Source: Arthrobacter sp. ISL-28
GTDB taxonomy: Bacteria > Actinomycetota > Actinomycetes > Actinomycetales > Micrococcaceae
Length of the DNA: 64,000 nt
Reading direction: 5' to 3'
NCBI RefSeq assembly: GCF_018613875.1
Contig: NZ_JAGGPJ010000009.1
Coordinates: forward strand, 1-64,000
In this document: piece after piece, positions 34,878 to 43,703 of the stretch
Numbering within the stretch: position 1 is the stretch's first letter
Layout of the letters: every line of letters starts with the position of its first letter
Position numbers and translations under genes: made by a program
The notes under the pieces: generated by a model
What the model saw: the letters and a program-made list of their open reading frames with translations, nothing else
Database searches by the model: none
Told to the model about the DNA's origin: nothing

Positions 34878-36112
34878 TTATGCGCTTGCTGGAGTCAGGC
34901 TGACGTCGTAGCCGAGGGTTTTGAGCTGTCGGATGGCTCGTCTCCTCGCTTGTTCAGGATCGCGTCGGAGGTAGTAGTCGGCGCCGGGGTCGGTGTAGAT
35001 CTCACCGTTGGTGAGCATGTTCCATGTTGCGGTCAGAATGATGCGTTCAATCGCGACGAGAGCCTTCTTTGGACCTCGTCGGGCGGCGATGCGCCGGTAT
35101 TTCTGGGAGAGGAAGGTGTCCTTGAGCCGGGCTGCCGTCAGCGCAGTGGTACCTAGGGCTGCTTTCAGATGGTTGTTGCCCGGCCGGGTTCTGGTGGATT
35201 TGATGTGCCCGGCGGACTCGTTTGAGCCCGGACAGACGCCGGCCCACGAGGCCAGGTGTGCCGAGGTGGGGAAGATGCTCATGTCGGCGCCGGTCTCGGC
35301 GATGATCACGTCGGCAACCAGGACCGAGACTCCGGGGATCGTGATCAGTGCCTCGCGGGCTGCACGAAAGGGCTCAATCGCCATCTCGATGCGGTCGGTG
35401 TAGGCGGTGATGGCGCTGGTGTGGTGATCGATCTGGTCCAGGTGCACCCGGACCATGAACGCCTGGTGTTCCCCGAACCTGCCGGTGAGCGCTTCGACCA
35501 GCTGGGGAATCTTTGACCTCATTCTTTGCCGTGCGTACTGCGCCAGCACTTCTGGGGCGCGCTCACCGGCAACCAGGGCCTCCAGCATCGCCCGGGAGGA
35601 GACGCCGGTCAGGTTGCTGACGACACTGGAGAGCTTGATGCCGCTGCCCTCCAGAAACTTCTCCAGGCGGTGGATCTCCCGGGTCCTGTCCTGCACAGCG
35701 ATGGCCCGGGCACGGGTCAGATCCCGCAGTTCCCGGATAGGTTCCGGCGGCACGAAGGAGGCTCTCAACAGGCCATGGGCTCCGAGCTGGGCCAGCCAGG
35801 ACGCGTCAGAGACATCGGTCTTGCGTCCTGGGATGTTCCTGGCGGCCTTTGCATTGACCAGCATCACGGGCAGGGCCGATTCCAGCAAATAGTAGAACGC
35901 TTCCAATAATCACTGGTCGCTTCCATCACCACCGTCGTGACGTGCTGCTCTTCGAGAAAAGCGCGCAGCTGGAGGATCTGGTTAGTGGTCGATCCCCATG
36001 TGGTGACCGTCGAAGTAAACCGGCCGCGCTGGTGTCCCGGAATCCGCACGCAGACCTTCGCGTCGTGCTTGGAGATATCCATGCCGGCGGCGCGCTCGTG
36101 CACAATATCCAT
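34878..36112 (-). pseudogene. IS110-family transposase, single frameshift
   Basis: DEDD transposase of an IS110-type element. The N-terminal RuvC-like part (AAGMDISKHDAKVCVRI, then TTVVMEATSDYWK) is in one frame from an ATG at 36112 with GGAAGGGA upstream. At about 35900 the frame must shift to continue with FYYLLESALPVMLVNAKAAR, KTDVSDASWLAQ and the C-terminal Transposase_20 part (ALITIPGVSVLVADVIIAET). One missing base in TGGAAGCGTTC (expected CCG for proline) would join them into a normal protein of about 410 residues. The element is either inactive or the base is a sequencing error. Confidence 0.85.
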
Positions 36113-36467
36113 TGGCTTGTCCCTTCCGGTATTCAGTGGCGGAACGCCCACCGCGGGAAGGACAGGGAAAAATTCAGGAATCTAGCACTCGTGCTCGAAG
36201 CAACAATCCACGGTTCCCGTGGAGTCCTTCGCACCACGCTTGGAAGCGGGCTCAAACTCGGCACCAAGGAAATCCGGCGTCATCCGCGATAGACACCGCC
36301 ATCATGCACCGGTCCACCACGGTAAAACCAGAGCCGGGAAAGCCAACCGGGCCCCAATTTTCACAGTTCACGGCGCGGCAGCGCCACTAAGCCGCTTAGA
36401 AGTGGAACGCCTGCTTCCGCTCTCGTCCATTCGATAGCTATATAAGAGCGTTGTAGCGTTTAGTTGC

Positions 36468-36506
36468 GAAGGCCCGCCTGTCCCCCATAGGCGGGCCTTC
36501 GTTGTA
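36468..36506 (+). terminator. Rho-independent terminator
   Basis: A perfect 12-bp stem (GAAGGCCCGCCT/AGGCGGGCCTTC) with a 9-nt loop is followed by GTTGT. It lies between the IS110 element and the resolvase gene. The same GAAGGCCCGC stem recurs at 46597. Confidence 0.75.
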
Positions 36507-36673
36507 CCCCCGGGCTGCCCCGGATTCCCTGCACCCATTCGCACGACCCGTCCTGGTCGGAGTCAACTGTCCGCCCGGTTTGCGTAATCTGCTTGTCTCA
36601 CAAGTTGTTCCAAAAGCAACTTCTCATTGACCGCGTACGGAAACTGACTTAGGCAACATCCAGAACGACGGGC

Positions 36674-37258
36674 TCACGCTCCGGTGCCGACTTGCCCCAT
36701 TCGCGGGCCGAGAGCCCTCGTTAAGGAGGACATGCTCACGCTGAGGGTTTCCGCAATCTCCTGCAGTTTCTTCCCCTGGCGCCGCAGGTCTTTGGCCGTC
36801 TCGAGTTTTGCCGCGGTCATCACGGGTGGACGGCCTCCGCGCCGGCCCCTGGCTTTAGCGGCCGCTAACCCTGCCCTCGTGCGTTCGGACAGCCGTGAAC
36901 GTTCATATTCGGCCAAGGACGCGAACATGTCGAAAATCAGCTTCCCATGCGCGCTGGTCGTATCTAGCCAGGGTTCAGCCAAAGACCGGAAGCCTATCCC
37001 CCGGCGTCCGAGTACCGTGACGATATCGGATAAGTCCGCAGTGCTGCGCCCCAGTCTGGTTAGGTCGGTGACCACCAGGATGTTGCCAGGTTGCAGGTGT
37101 TCCAGGCAGTCCTGCCACCGCGCCCGTGCCTGTGTCGCACCGGAGGCGTGCTCCATGAAGACTTTGATGGCGCCGGCTCCCACAAGTGCATCGACCTGCG
37201 CATCCAGGGACTGCCCGCGGGTACTGACTCGGGCGTAGCCAATCACGTTTCGGCTCAC
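36674..37258 (-). CDS. Serine recombinase, resolvase type
   Basis: Small serine recombinase of the Tn3 resolvase/invertase group. The catalytic serine is in [15 protein letters not shown] near the N-terminus, followed by LVVTDLTRLGRSTADLSDIV, the FDMFASLAEYERSRLSERT helix and a C-terminal helix-turn-helix (KLQEIAETLSVSMSSLTRAL). About 194 residues from a GTG at 37258 (a start at 37288 is possible). It could resolve plasmid multimers or a lost transposon. No transposase of the Tn3 family is seen nearby; remnants of a second recombinase lie at 38.1 kb. Confidence 0.92.
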   Translation of the reverse strand: MSRNVIGYARVSTRGQSLDAQVDALVGAGAIKVFMEHASGATQARARWQDCLEHLQPGNILVVTDLTRLGRSTADLSDIVTVLGRRGIGFRSLAEPWLDTTSAHGKLIFDMFASLAEYERSRLSERTRAGLAAAKARGRRGGRPPVMTAAKLETAKDLRRQGKKLQEIAETLSVSMSSLTRALGPRMGQVGTGA

Positions 37259-37288
37259 ATGGCCGCCTTTCAATCCTCGGGGCGACAC

Positions 37289-38009
37289 GTCGTCGGAAAA
37301 CGCGTCAAAAACCCTCCGTCCCGTGTTCCGACCACCTTTGATAGCGGGAACGGGTTCTGACTACAAATATCGGTTGGAATGGCCAGTTTCCGGCACCAAT
37401 CCCGGCAAGTCGAAAAGACTAGTCAGAAATGGTCGTTATTGACGGTGGTCTCGAGAGCCTCAAGGAACCGCCAGGATGAACTGCGACGGCAGCCGAAAGG
37501 GCTGAAACTGCCAAGGGATACGCTTCCCCTGCTCAACGCGTCAGCCAGTCCCAACCTCAGCGCTTTCAGGAGGCCGCTTTCGCTCGTCCCCGATTCCGAC
37601 CGGTGCCCGCCGGAACTACGGGGCATCCGATGGACGAGCAGGCTCCCGCTTTCCTGCCCAACTACTAGTAGGGTGCGACCGCACGGTCGGCTTCTTGGAC
37701 GAACCATCCTGGATGATCGGAAAGGGCCAGCGCTTCGGCTTCCGCCTTGCTGGCGGCCAGTCCGAACCAGACCGCGGTGCGGTCGAGGCCATTTGTCACC
37801 ACGACCCGCCACCGATACTTCCTAGTCATCATTAAGGATGTACTTGCGCCTGGCCTGGGGGCAACCGGATCCCCGGGTTTCCCCGGAGCGGTTCTGCCTC
37901 AGGGGCAAATGAGGCGCAACACCAGCCAACGGGTGCCTTGGCCATGGAGGCAGGCGCCCATTGCTTTCTTAGAACTCGACGTTCCAGTTGTGCATTGAGA
38001 TAGGCCGAA
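37289..38009. other. Gene-poor region with a dispersed repeat
   Basis: About 720 nt without a credible gene, although several short frames exist. It includes the presumed recombination site of the resolvase and the 72-nt repeat at 37489. Confidence 0.4.
37489..37560 (+). repeat. Dispersed 72-nt repeat, copy 1
   Basis: From GCAGCCGAAAGG to AGTCCCAACCTCAG; about 90% identical to 39500-39571 in the same direction, including CGCTTCCCCTG and ACGCGTCAGCCAGTCCC. Confidence 0.75.
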
Positions 38010-38156
38010 CTGGGGTAGTGAGGCTCGCGCCTCCGACACACCGTGACCAACGTAGACGTCATCGCGTCGGACGCCGGCGGCCACAAGGTCCGCCTAGTGC
38101 CGGTCATTGGACTGCTGCCGCGTCGAAACGCGTGCGTAGCCGATCAGTTTCGTCAT
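38010..38156 (-). pseudogene. Remnant of a second serine recombinase
   Basis: The minus strand reads [20 protein letters not shown], then an in-frame TAG, then [20 protein letters not shown] and [10 protein letters not shown]. This is the N-terminal catalytic part of a resolvase, including the active-site serine, with a nonsense mutation. The similarity stops after about 50 codons, so most of the gene is gone. Confidence 0.75.
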
Positions 38157-38480
38157 GAGCTGCGCCGATGTGTCTCTCAACTAACGGTGGTACAGCGATT
38201 CATCCAGAAGGTTGTGAGACATAGAGGCCGCCCGAGGCCGCTCCGGCGGGGGAAGGCCCCTCCCGGCGTACCCTTAGAACAGGCCGACGGCGGAAGCTCC
38301 ACTGGTTTCCCCCATCTCAGTGGACCCCAGCCCGCCGCCGGTCTCAAACTCCCCCAACTGCGCTGGCTCTTGCGCCGATACGCAGGGAACCGTAGTTTTG
38401 GGACGAGCGGGAGAGCACTTCCGCGCCGCCGGTGCCGTAAAGCCCGCGGCCGAGATGAAAAGTTCCAAGGGGCAGCGGGC

Positions 38481-38684
38481 ATGGCAACAGGCACAGTGAA
38501 ATGGTTCAACTCCGAAAAAGGCTTCGGCTTCATAGCCCCTGACGACGGGTCCGCAGATGTCTTTGCCCATTACTCCGCGATTGCTTCCAGCGGTTACCGC
38601 TCCCTGGAAGAGAACCAAAAAGTTCAGTTCGAGGTAGCCCAGGGTCCGAAAGGTCCCCAGGCGGAGAACATCCGCCCAATGTAG
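38481..38684 (+). CDS. Cold-shock protein, CspA family
   Basis: Complete 67-residue cold-shock domain: [15 protein letters not shown] (RNP1), DVFAHYSAI (RNP2) and the C-terminal [10 protein letters not shown]. It binds single-stranded RNA or DNA and melts RNA structure. The ATG at 38481 follows CAAGGGGCAGC. Longer upstream extensions are not conserved. Confidence 0.96.
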   Translation: MATGTVKWFNSEKGFGFIAPDDGSADVFAHYSAIASSGYRSLEENQKVQFEVAQGPKGPQAENIRPM

Positions 38685-38717
38685 GGGTGTAATTTCCGTT
38701 CGATTGGGTACGTCCTG

Positions 38718-39467
38718 TCATGTCTGGATCGGGATGTACCCGATGACCAGCGTGCCCAGGTGTGCGGCTGCGCTCACGTCGAGCATGGTGTCGGTGATAA
38801 CCAGGTTGTCCCCGGCAATAATCAGGGCGGAGCCATTTGCTGCTGCCTCCAGCCACCGGGCATCGTCGGGATTCTCCGGGTTGAGCTGTTCGGAATAGAT
38901 GGGTTCCCCGCCGATGGTCAGGGTGACGAGGCCGTCCCCGGTGACTCTCAGGCAGCAGCTGCCCTCCACCTCCGCGGCCTGGTCGAGGATGTCGGTGTAG
39001 TCCGGGCTCATGGCCAGCTGGAAGCCGCGCGACAGCAGGATCGACACCAGCGCGGAGGTCAGTTCTCCGTCGCGTTCACGGAAGGAGACTACCGGCGTCA
39101 GCGTGTACGCCAGCGCGGCAACAACCGTCCCGGGGCTGCCGGGGACGGCTTCCTGGGTCAGGACCATCCGGGCCGCGAGAGGCGTCAGCTCGGCCGGCCT
39201 CCACGGGGCCGTGCCCACGGTGAGGCCCGGTTCGCTGCACTGCCGGTGGAACACATAGTCGGTGAACGTGACGTATTCCGTTCCGTCCGGCGCGGTGCTT
39301 TCGATGATATCCACACTCAAGGACAGCGGTTCATCGGGCTGCAGCGGCTGCCGGCAGGCAGCGCATGTCGTGGCGATGGCTGCCGCCGTGGTCACGTAGT
39401 GCGTCGTGTCCCGGCCCTTAAAGGATTCCAGTCCCTCGTCCCAGGCGACATTGCGTGTGACGGGCAT
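38718..39467 (-). CDS. Hypothetical protein with a zinc-ribbon-like N-terminus (249 aa)
   Basis: A CAACRQPLQPDEP motif near residue 35 and HRQC about 35 residues later could together bind zinc. The rest is a soluble alpha/beta domain with ALVSILLSRGFQLAMSPDYT, CCLRVTGDGLVTLTIGGEPI and a C-terminal AHLGTLVIGYIPIQ. No enzyme motif is recognised. The ATG at 39467 starts clear coding sequence; the gene converges on csp. Confidence 0.6.
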   Translation of the reverse strand: MPVTRNVAWDEGLESFKGRDTTHYVTTAAAIATTCAACRQPLQPDEPLSLSVDIIESTAPDGTEYVTFTDYVFHRQCSEPGLTVGTAPWRPAELTPLAARMVLTQEAVPGSPGTVVAALAYTLTPVVSFRERDGELTSALVSILLSRGFQLAMSPDYTDILDQAAEVEGSCCLRVTGDGLVTLTIGGEPIYSEQLNPENPDDARWLEAAANGSALIIAGDNLVITDTMLDVSAAAHLGTLVIGYIPIQT

Positions 39468-39499
39468 CCAGCGAGTCTACCCATCGGCACCCTGAGGCA

Positions 39500-39571
39500 G
39501 CAGCCGAAAGGGCCGACACTGCCAGGGGTACGCTTCCCCTGCCCAAACGCGTCAGCCAGTCCCAGCCTCAG
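39500..39571 (+). repeat. Dispersed 72-nt repeat, copy 2
   Basis: Matches 37489-37560 with roughly seven differences; lies just upstream of the minus-strand gene at 38718-39467. Together the copies bracket the resolvase remnant, csp and that gene. Confidence 0.75.
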
Positions 39572-39580
39572 TGGATATCG

Positions 39581-39982
39581 TCAGGCGCGTCTGTCCTGCT
39601 GGTGTGCGGTCAGGGGTCCTGCGGGGCAGAGCCGGTTCACTACCTCGGTGAGTTGCCGGGGGTGGAAGGGCTTTGTCAGGTACGCCGCTGCTCCGGAGGC
39701 CATGCCGGCCATTTCGTCGTCGACCTCGGACCGCGCGGTGATAAACAGCATCGGCGCCTGGGACCGTGCCCGGATAAGCTGGGCGACGTCCAGACCGTCC
39801 AGGTCCGGCAGATTCAGGTCGACCGTCACCAGGACCGGGTGGTGTTCCCAGGCCGCGGCGATCCCCTCAACGCCGTTGCCCACCGCATGAACACCAAACC
39901 CCATCCGCGTCAGGATCAGCGTGAGCAAATCCCGAATATCCTGGTCATCCTCGATGACCAGGCAAAGCCCCCGTGAACCCAA
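39581..39982 (-). CDS. Stand-alone response-regulator receiver domain
   Basis: CheY-like protein of 133 residues with the full phosphorylation site: acidic triad E11-D12-D13, phospho-acceptor D55 in LVTVDLNLPDLDG, T82 in LFITARSE and K104 in YLTKPFHP. It has no output domain, so it would act by protein contact. No partner histidine kinase is in the window; a GGDEF remnant lies about 2 kb away. The ATG at 39982 is the first in frame. Confidence 0.92.
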   Translation of the reverse strand: MGSRGLCLVIEDDQDIRDLLTLILTRMGFGVHAVGNGVEGIAAAWEHHPVLVTVDLNLPDLDGLDVAQLIRARSQAPMLFITARSEVDDEMAGMASGAAAYLTKPFHPRQLTEVVNRLCPAGPLTAHQQDRRA

Positions 39983-40135
39983 CGTGCCCCCCGGCCTGTA
40001 GTAGGTGCCTCACAGTCTAGGACGGAAACCTCAAGCCCCTTGATCGCCGCCCTGTCCTTCCCAGATCGTCAGGTACCCTGAGCACACGCCGGGACCGACC
40101 ACGTCCCTGCGGGCTCACTCAGAAAGGCATCATCA

Positions 40136-40405
40136 ATGAAGATGAAAATCAAGGACCACTGGGACCGACTCAGCCCCGCAACGCAGCGGTGGCTCACAGA
40201 CAATCCCGGATGCCTGATCCTGCCACGCACCATGACGGAAGAGATCTGCCAGGAAACCGGCGTCAGGGTTGACCGTGACGAGCACGGCCAGGCAATACTC
40301 TCCCAGGAGGACCTGGACTTCATCCGCGCCAAGGCCGAAAAAACCCAAACACCCCCGCCGGAGCACCGGCTCTTCGACGCAACCCAGCCTGGAGAAAACA
40401 CGTAG
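40136..40405 (+). CDS. Small hypothetical protein (89 aa)
   Basis: ATG at 40136 with AAAGG upstream. A hydrophilic, helical product starting MKMKIKDHWDRLSPATQRWL, with LPRTMTEEICQETGVRVDRD and LSQEDLDFIRAKAEK. It resembles small uncharacterised actinobacterial proteins. No catalytic motif. Confidence 0.6.
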   Translation: MKMKIKDHWDRLSPATQRWLTDNPGCLILPRTMTEEICQETGVRVDRDEHGQAILSQEDLDFIRAKAEKTQTPPPEHRLFDATQPGENT

Positions 40406-40562
40406 AGCCGACACCGCGCCCTTCCCGTTGTGCGCCGCGGGGTGAAGGCGGCGGATGCGAACCAGCCGAACAGTGAAGGCGGGGCGGGCGGTTGTTGCGG
40501 CGCGGGAGTCAGCCGGCGGCCCCCGGCGTAGTCTGGTGCTGGCAGCCATCGGTTCGGAGGAG

Positions 40563-40964
40563 ATGACCATGATCGGATTGAACAGGATTCCCCATGATGT
40601 TCAGCACGGCGCGGCGGGCCGGACCAGACACACCGCTCACCCCGCGCCCCAGGTGGACGCCGCTGTGCGCTGGGCGCTGTCCCGGCTTGAGGACGCCAAT
40701 ATGCCCGAGGTGGTCCACGCAGTTGTCCTGACACTGACAGGGAATCAGAAGGCCGCGAAACAGGCACGGAAGGCTGCCGAACAGGCGGTCCGCCGCGCGG
40801 AGCGGAAACTCAGGCCCACCCGCCCCGGCCACGGCAAGGCATGGCTGGCCGCAGGCCTTCTCGTTGCGGCCGTGGCCGCAATAGTACTTGGCTGGCGGGG
40901 TCTAACCGGAAGCGGAGAGCCCGAAGCAGCCCAAGCCGGGGACCTTCCCAGGGACGCCATCTGA
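40563..40964 (+). CDS. Small protein with C-terminal membrane helix (133 aa)
   Basis: ATG ACC ATG at 40563/40569 after TCGGAGGAG; the second ATG has better spacing. The cytoplasmic part is basic and Ala-rich (ALSRLEDANMPEVVHAVVLT, KAAKQARKAAEQAVRRAERK). One helix follows (WLAAGLLVAAVAAIVLGW) and then a short acidic tail. Function unknown. Confidence 0.55.
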   Translation: MTMIGLNRIPHDVQHGAAGRTRHTAHPAPQVDAAVRWALSRLEDANMPEVVHAVVLTLTGNQKAAKQARKAAEQAVRRAERKLRPTRPGHGKAWLAAGLLVAAVAAIVLGWRGLTGSGEPEAAQAGDLPRDAI

Positions 40965-41667
40965 CAACAACCCCGGTGAATACCAGGAACGGACTCCACT
41001 CTCCACGTTGACCTCATCCGGCCCTCCCGCACAGTGATTCCAATCTGATGGAATCACCGGTGAAGGTGGGTACCGATCACGCCGGGCGGATCCCAGCCCG
41101 CCCCGCCGGCACAGATCGGACTGTCACAGACCCGCCTGCGCGGCCGGCCGCCAGGGGCAAGGGAAAGGGAGGCCGCGCTGCTTGCCGGTCTCCCCGTTTC
41201 CCTAGCGGAGGAAACCTCCACCGTATGTCCGGTTTGATCGGGCCGCTAGGTCCCAGGCAGGCCGCTGCCGTCGCTGTCGTGGACGGCCCCGTCGGGCCTG
41301 GTTGCCAGGGCATCGCGTGTAGCGTCATTCTGGATATTTTCCCCAGCTCCATCGAAGAAGCTGGATCAAGATTGGCTCAAGAATGGTTAGATCCGGGTCC
41401 CAGGGTGATGACGGCCCTGCCACCCACGGTAGGTTTCTCTGAGGCAGTGCAGCTTTCCCCCAATGGCTGCATGCACTGTCGGGGAGCCCCGGCACGTTGC
41501 CAGTGAACTGGCACGGGGCTCCCTTTCCACTCGCACGTCCCCTCACTTGTCCCGGCACGCGTGGACTCACCAGTGCCGTACTGTGCCTGCGAGGCGCTTG
41601 ACGTTCACGGCGTTCAATTGTCCTGCCCGGCGCCGGTTTCGTCCCATTGATTTCGCCGGTAGAAGGC
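40965..41667. other. Non-coding region before the partition locus
   Basis: About 700 nt without a convincing gene; only the hairpin at 41483-41522 stands out. Confidence 0.4.
41483..41525 (+). terminator. Strong hairpin followed by CTTT
   Basis: A long interrupted stem (GGAGCCCCG ... TGCCAGT, then ACTGGCA ... CGGGGCTCC) is followed by CTTT. No obvious gene ends just before it, so it may end a small RNA or a lost gene. Confidence 0.5.
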
Positions 41668-41880
41668 TTAGCCAGCCGACGCGATCATGATTCGCAGGTC
41701 GGTGCCGCAGGAATCGTTTGTCGCGGTGCCATAGCTGACGGTCGGAAAGCTGATGCCCTCCAGAACGACTCCGGCAGCGAAGCGGCGGCTTATCTCCCCT
41801 GCTATCGCCTCGGCTTGGTCCGGACCCGCCCCGGGAAGGAAAAGATGAAGTCCTCGCCCGCCATACCCGTGACTGTTGCG
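41668..41880 (-). pseudogene. GGDEF-domain (diguanylate cyclase) remnant
   Basis: The minus strand reads GMAGEDFIFSFPG, a degraded version of the GGDEF signature block. One frame away it continues GAGPDQAEAIAGEISRRFAA through GISFPTVSYGTATNDSCGTD to LRIMIASAG and a stop at 41668, which is the pattern of the C-terminal half of a GGDEF domain. It is frameshifted, lacks the N-terminal half, and the signature is AGEDF rather than GGDEF. It is a dead fragment. Confidence 0.6.
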
Positions 41881-41948
41881 GGAAAGCTACTTTGTGGCAG
41901 CTGTCCTAATGGCATTGTCGGAGTTCCAATAGGATTCATGCCATAAAT

Positions 41949-41968
41949 CACGCCATAGCTATAACGTG
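41949..41968. promoter_or_regulatory. Centromere-like palindrome, copy 1
   Basis: CACGCCATAGCTATAACGTG: outer arms CACG/CGTG and inner ATAG/CTAT. Related copies (CACACCATAGCTATAGCGTG) lie at 42080-42099 and 42390-42409. All are upstream of parA, so they probably bind the parB-like protein. Confidence 0.65.
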
Positions 41969-42027
41969 AATGACAGCCAGAACTCGAGTAATGTGCGTAG
42001 GCACATAGCGCACAGGTTGGCCCCGTC

Positions 42028-42647
42028 GGTCAGAACATGAGAGCAATCAGGGATTCCAGTCAGCTTTCACGCCATAAACCACACCATAGCTATAGCGTGA
42101 ACGCGCATTGATCCTACAATATCCGGGCAAGCATACACCCACACCGTCCGTCCCACAGCGGCCGACATGTGAGCATCAACGACAGAACGTATATCAGCTC
42201 CTATCCCCGCGCAAGCAGTTACTCACGTTGAATACGCCATGTCGGCTCCCATGAAGCACGCAATTGGATTGCAAACAAGGAGTGATGCCCTAATGCAGGG
42301 TGTGCGCTCCATATGAAACCAAACTTAAGCACCTGCTGGTCAGAACATGAGAACAATCAGGGATTCCAGTCAGCTTTCACGCCATAAACCACACCATAGC
42401 TATAGCGTGAACGCGCATTGATCCTACAATATCCGGGCAAGCATACACGCACACCGTCCGTCCCACAGCGGCCGACATGTGAGCATCAACGACAGAACGT
42501 ATATCAGCTCCTATCCCCGCGCAAGCAGTTACTCACGTTGAATACGCCATGTCGGCTCCCATGAAGCACGCAATTGGATTGCAAACAAGGAGTGATGCCC
42601 TCATGCAGGGTGTGCGCTCCATATGAAACCAAACTTAAGCACCTGCT
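42028..42647 (+). repeat. Two tandem copies of a 310-bp unit upstream of parA
   Basis: Unit 1 is 42028-42337 and unit 2 is 42338-42647, with three single-base differences. Each contains one centromere-like palindrome inside a larger dyad (TTCACGC ... GCGTGAA). It has no coding potential and is AT-richer than its surroundings. It is the likely plasmid partition site and could also hold the parA promoter. Confidence 0.93.
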
Positions 42648-42761
42648 GAAACTGCAGTTAGACAACAAACTTGCCGTGTCACGCGTGTCGATGCCAGAAC
42701 TCCGGGGATACCTCACATACGGTGAAACGTAGAGCGCTAGACGACCAGGGGGTCATTATCG

Positions 42762-43703
42762 ATGGCACGATCATTACAAGCACCAGCAAGCCCAACGACG
42801 AACCAGGCACGAGCCATCGAACGCGTCGTTTCTTTTGCCAACGGCAAAGGGGGAGTAGGTAAGACAACAACCGCCGCGAACATCGGGGGATACGTGGCCT
42901 TGGCGGGCTCACGCGTACTGATGATAGACCTCGATCCACAGGGTGACCTCGCCAGAGACTTAGGGTACGAGCGGCAGACAGGCCGTGAGCTGTTCCACGC
43001 GCTGGTAGCAGGCACCACTCCGTTGATCCTCCGCAATGTGCGAGAGAATTTGGACGTCATCCCTGGCGGCCAGGACCTCGAGGACATTCAAGGTCTCATG
43101 GTCTCCCGATCAAGCCGTTCTGATGCGAGCGACTTTGGTGACATGCTCTACACGGTCCTGGCACCGCTGGCTGACGACTACGACCTCATCCTTATTGACA
43201 CTCCGCCGGGGGAGAGGATCCTCGTCGAGGGCGCATTTGCCATTTCTAGTGCAGTGGTCATCCCGACCAAGTCAGACGATGCGAGCATTGATGGTGTTGA
43301 GCGCATTGCCCGGCGGTTCATGGCTGTGAGGGACCGGAACCCTTCACTGCAGCTTGCCGGCATCGTCCTTTTTGGTGTGGGCCCACGGTCTCTACGTTTG
43401 GAACGTAGTGTCCGAGAGACCCTGGCGGAGATGTTGGGGGCGGTTGCACCGGTCTTCGAAACCAGAATCCGGAATCTCGAAAGCGCCAGTGCTGACGCCA
43501 GAAGAAAAGGACTGCTTTTCCACGAACTCGAGGGCGCCGTCACAGACGCGCAGAAGAATCGGCTTAAGGCCCTAAGGGCGGGGGAGAAGCCGACAGATGG
43601 GTTCTTTTCACGCAATGCCGGAGGGCTCGCGGAGGAGTTCGAGCAGCTAACGGGCGAAATTCTGGCCCGTCTAAACGAAATCGAAAGCGAGGGGCTGGCG
43701 TGA
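42762..43703 (+). CDS. parA: ParA partition ATPase
   Basis: The Walker-type ATPase that positions plasmid copies on the nucleoid. The deviant Walker A KGGVGKTT is at residues 29-36 with both signature lysines, followed by VLMIDLDPQGDLARDLGYER and the Walker B region DLILIDTPPGE. There is no N-terminal helix-turn-helix, so it is a short (type Ib-like) ParA of 313 residues that would leave operon control to its partner. ATG at 42762. It overlaps the next gene by 4 nt and lies downstream of tandem repeats that resemble a centromere. Confidence 0.95.
   Translation: MARSLQAPASPTTNQARAIERVVSFANGKGGVGKTTTAANIGGYVALAGSRVLMIDLDPQGDLARDLGYERQTGRELFHALVAGTTPLILRNVRENLDVIPGGQDLEDIQGLMVSRSSRSDASDFGDMLYTVLAPLADDYDLILIDTPPGERILVEGAFAISSAVVIPTKSDDASIDGVERIARRFMAVRDRNPSLQLAGIVLFGVGPRSLRLERSVRETLAEMLGAVAPVFETRIRNLESASADARRKGLLFHELEGAVTDAQKNRLKALRAGEKPTDGFFSRNAGGLAEEFEQLTGEILARLNEIESEGLA

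Noticed and set aside
36468..36500. A tRNA gene near the hairpin at 36.47 kb
   Set aside because: The inverted repeat is a perfect terminator stem; no cloverleaf or T-arm consensus could be built around it.
38043..38480. 146-codon extension upstream of the cold-shock gene
   Set aside because: The cold-shock domain is complete from 38481 with its own ribosome-binding site; the upstream part overlaps the resolvase remnant on the other strand.
41048..41506. Plus-strand open frame of 152 codons
   Set aside because: No Shine-Dalgarno, biased composition, and ends inside a strong hairpin; no protein-like pattern.
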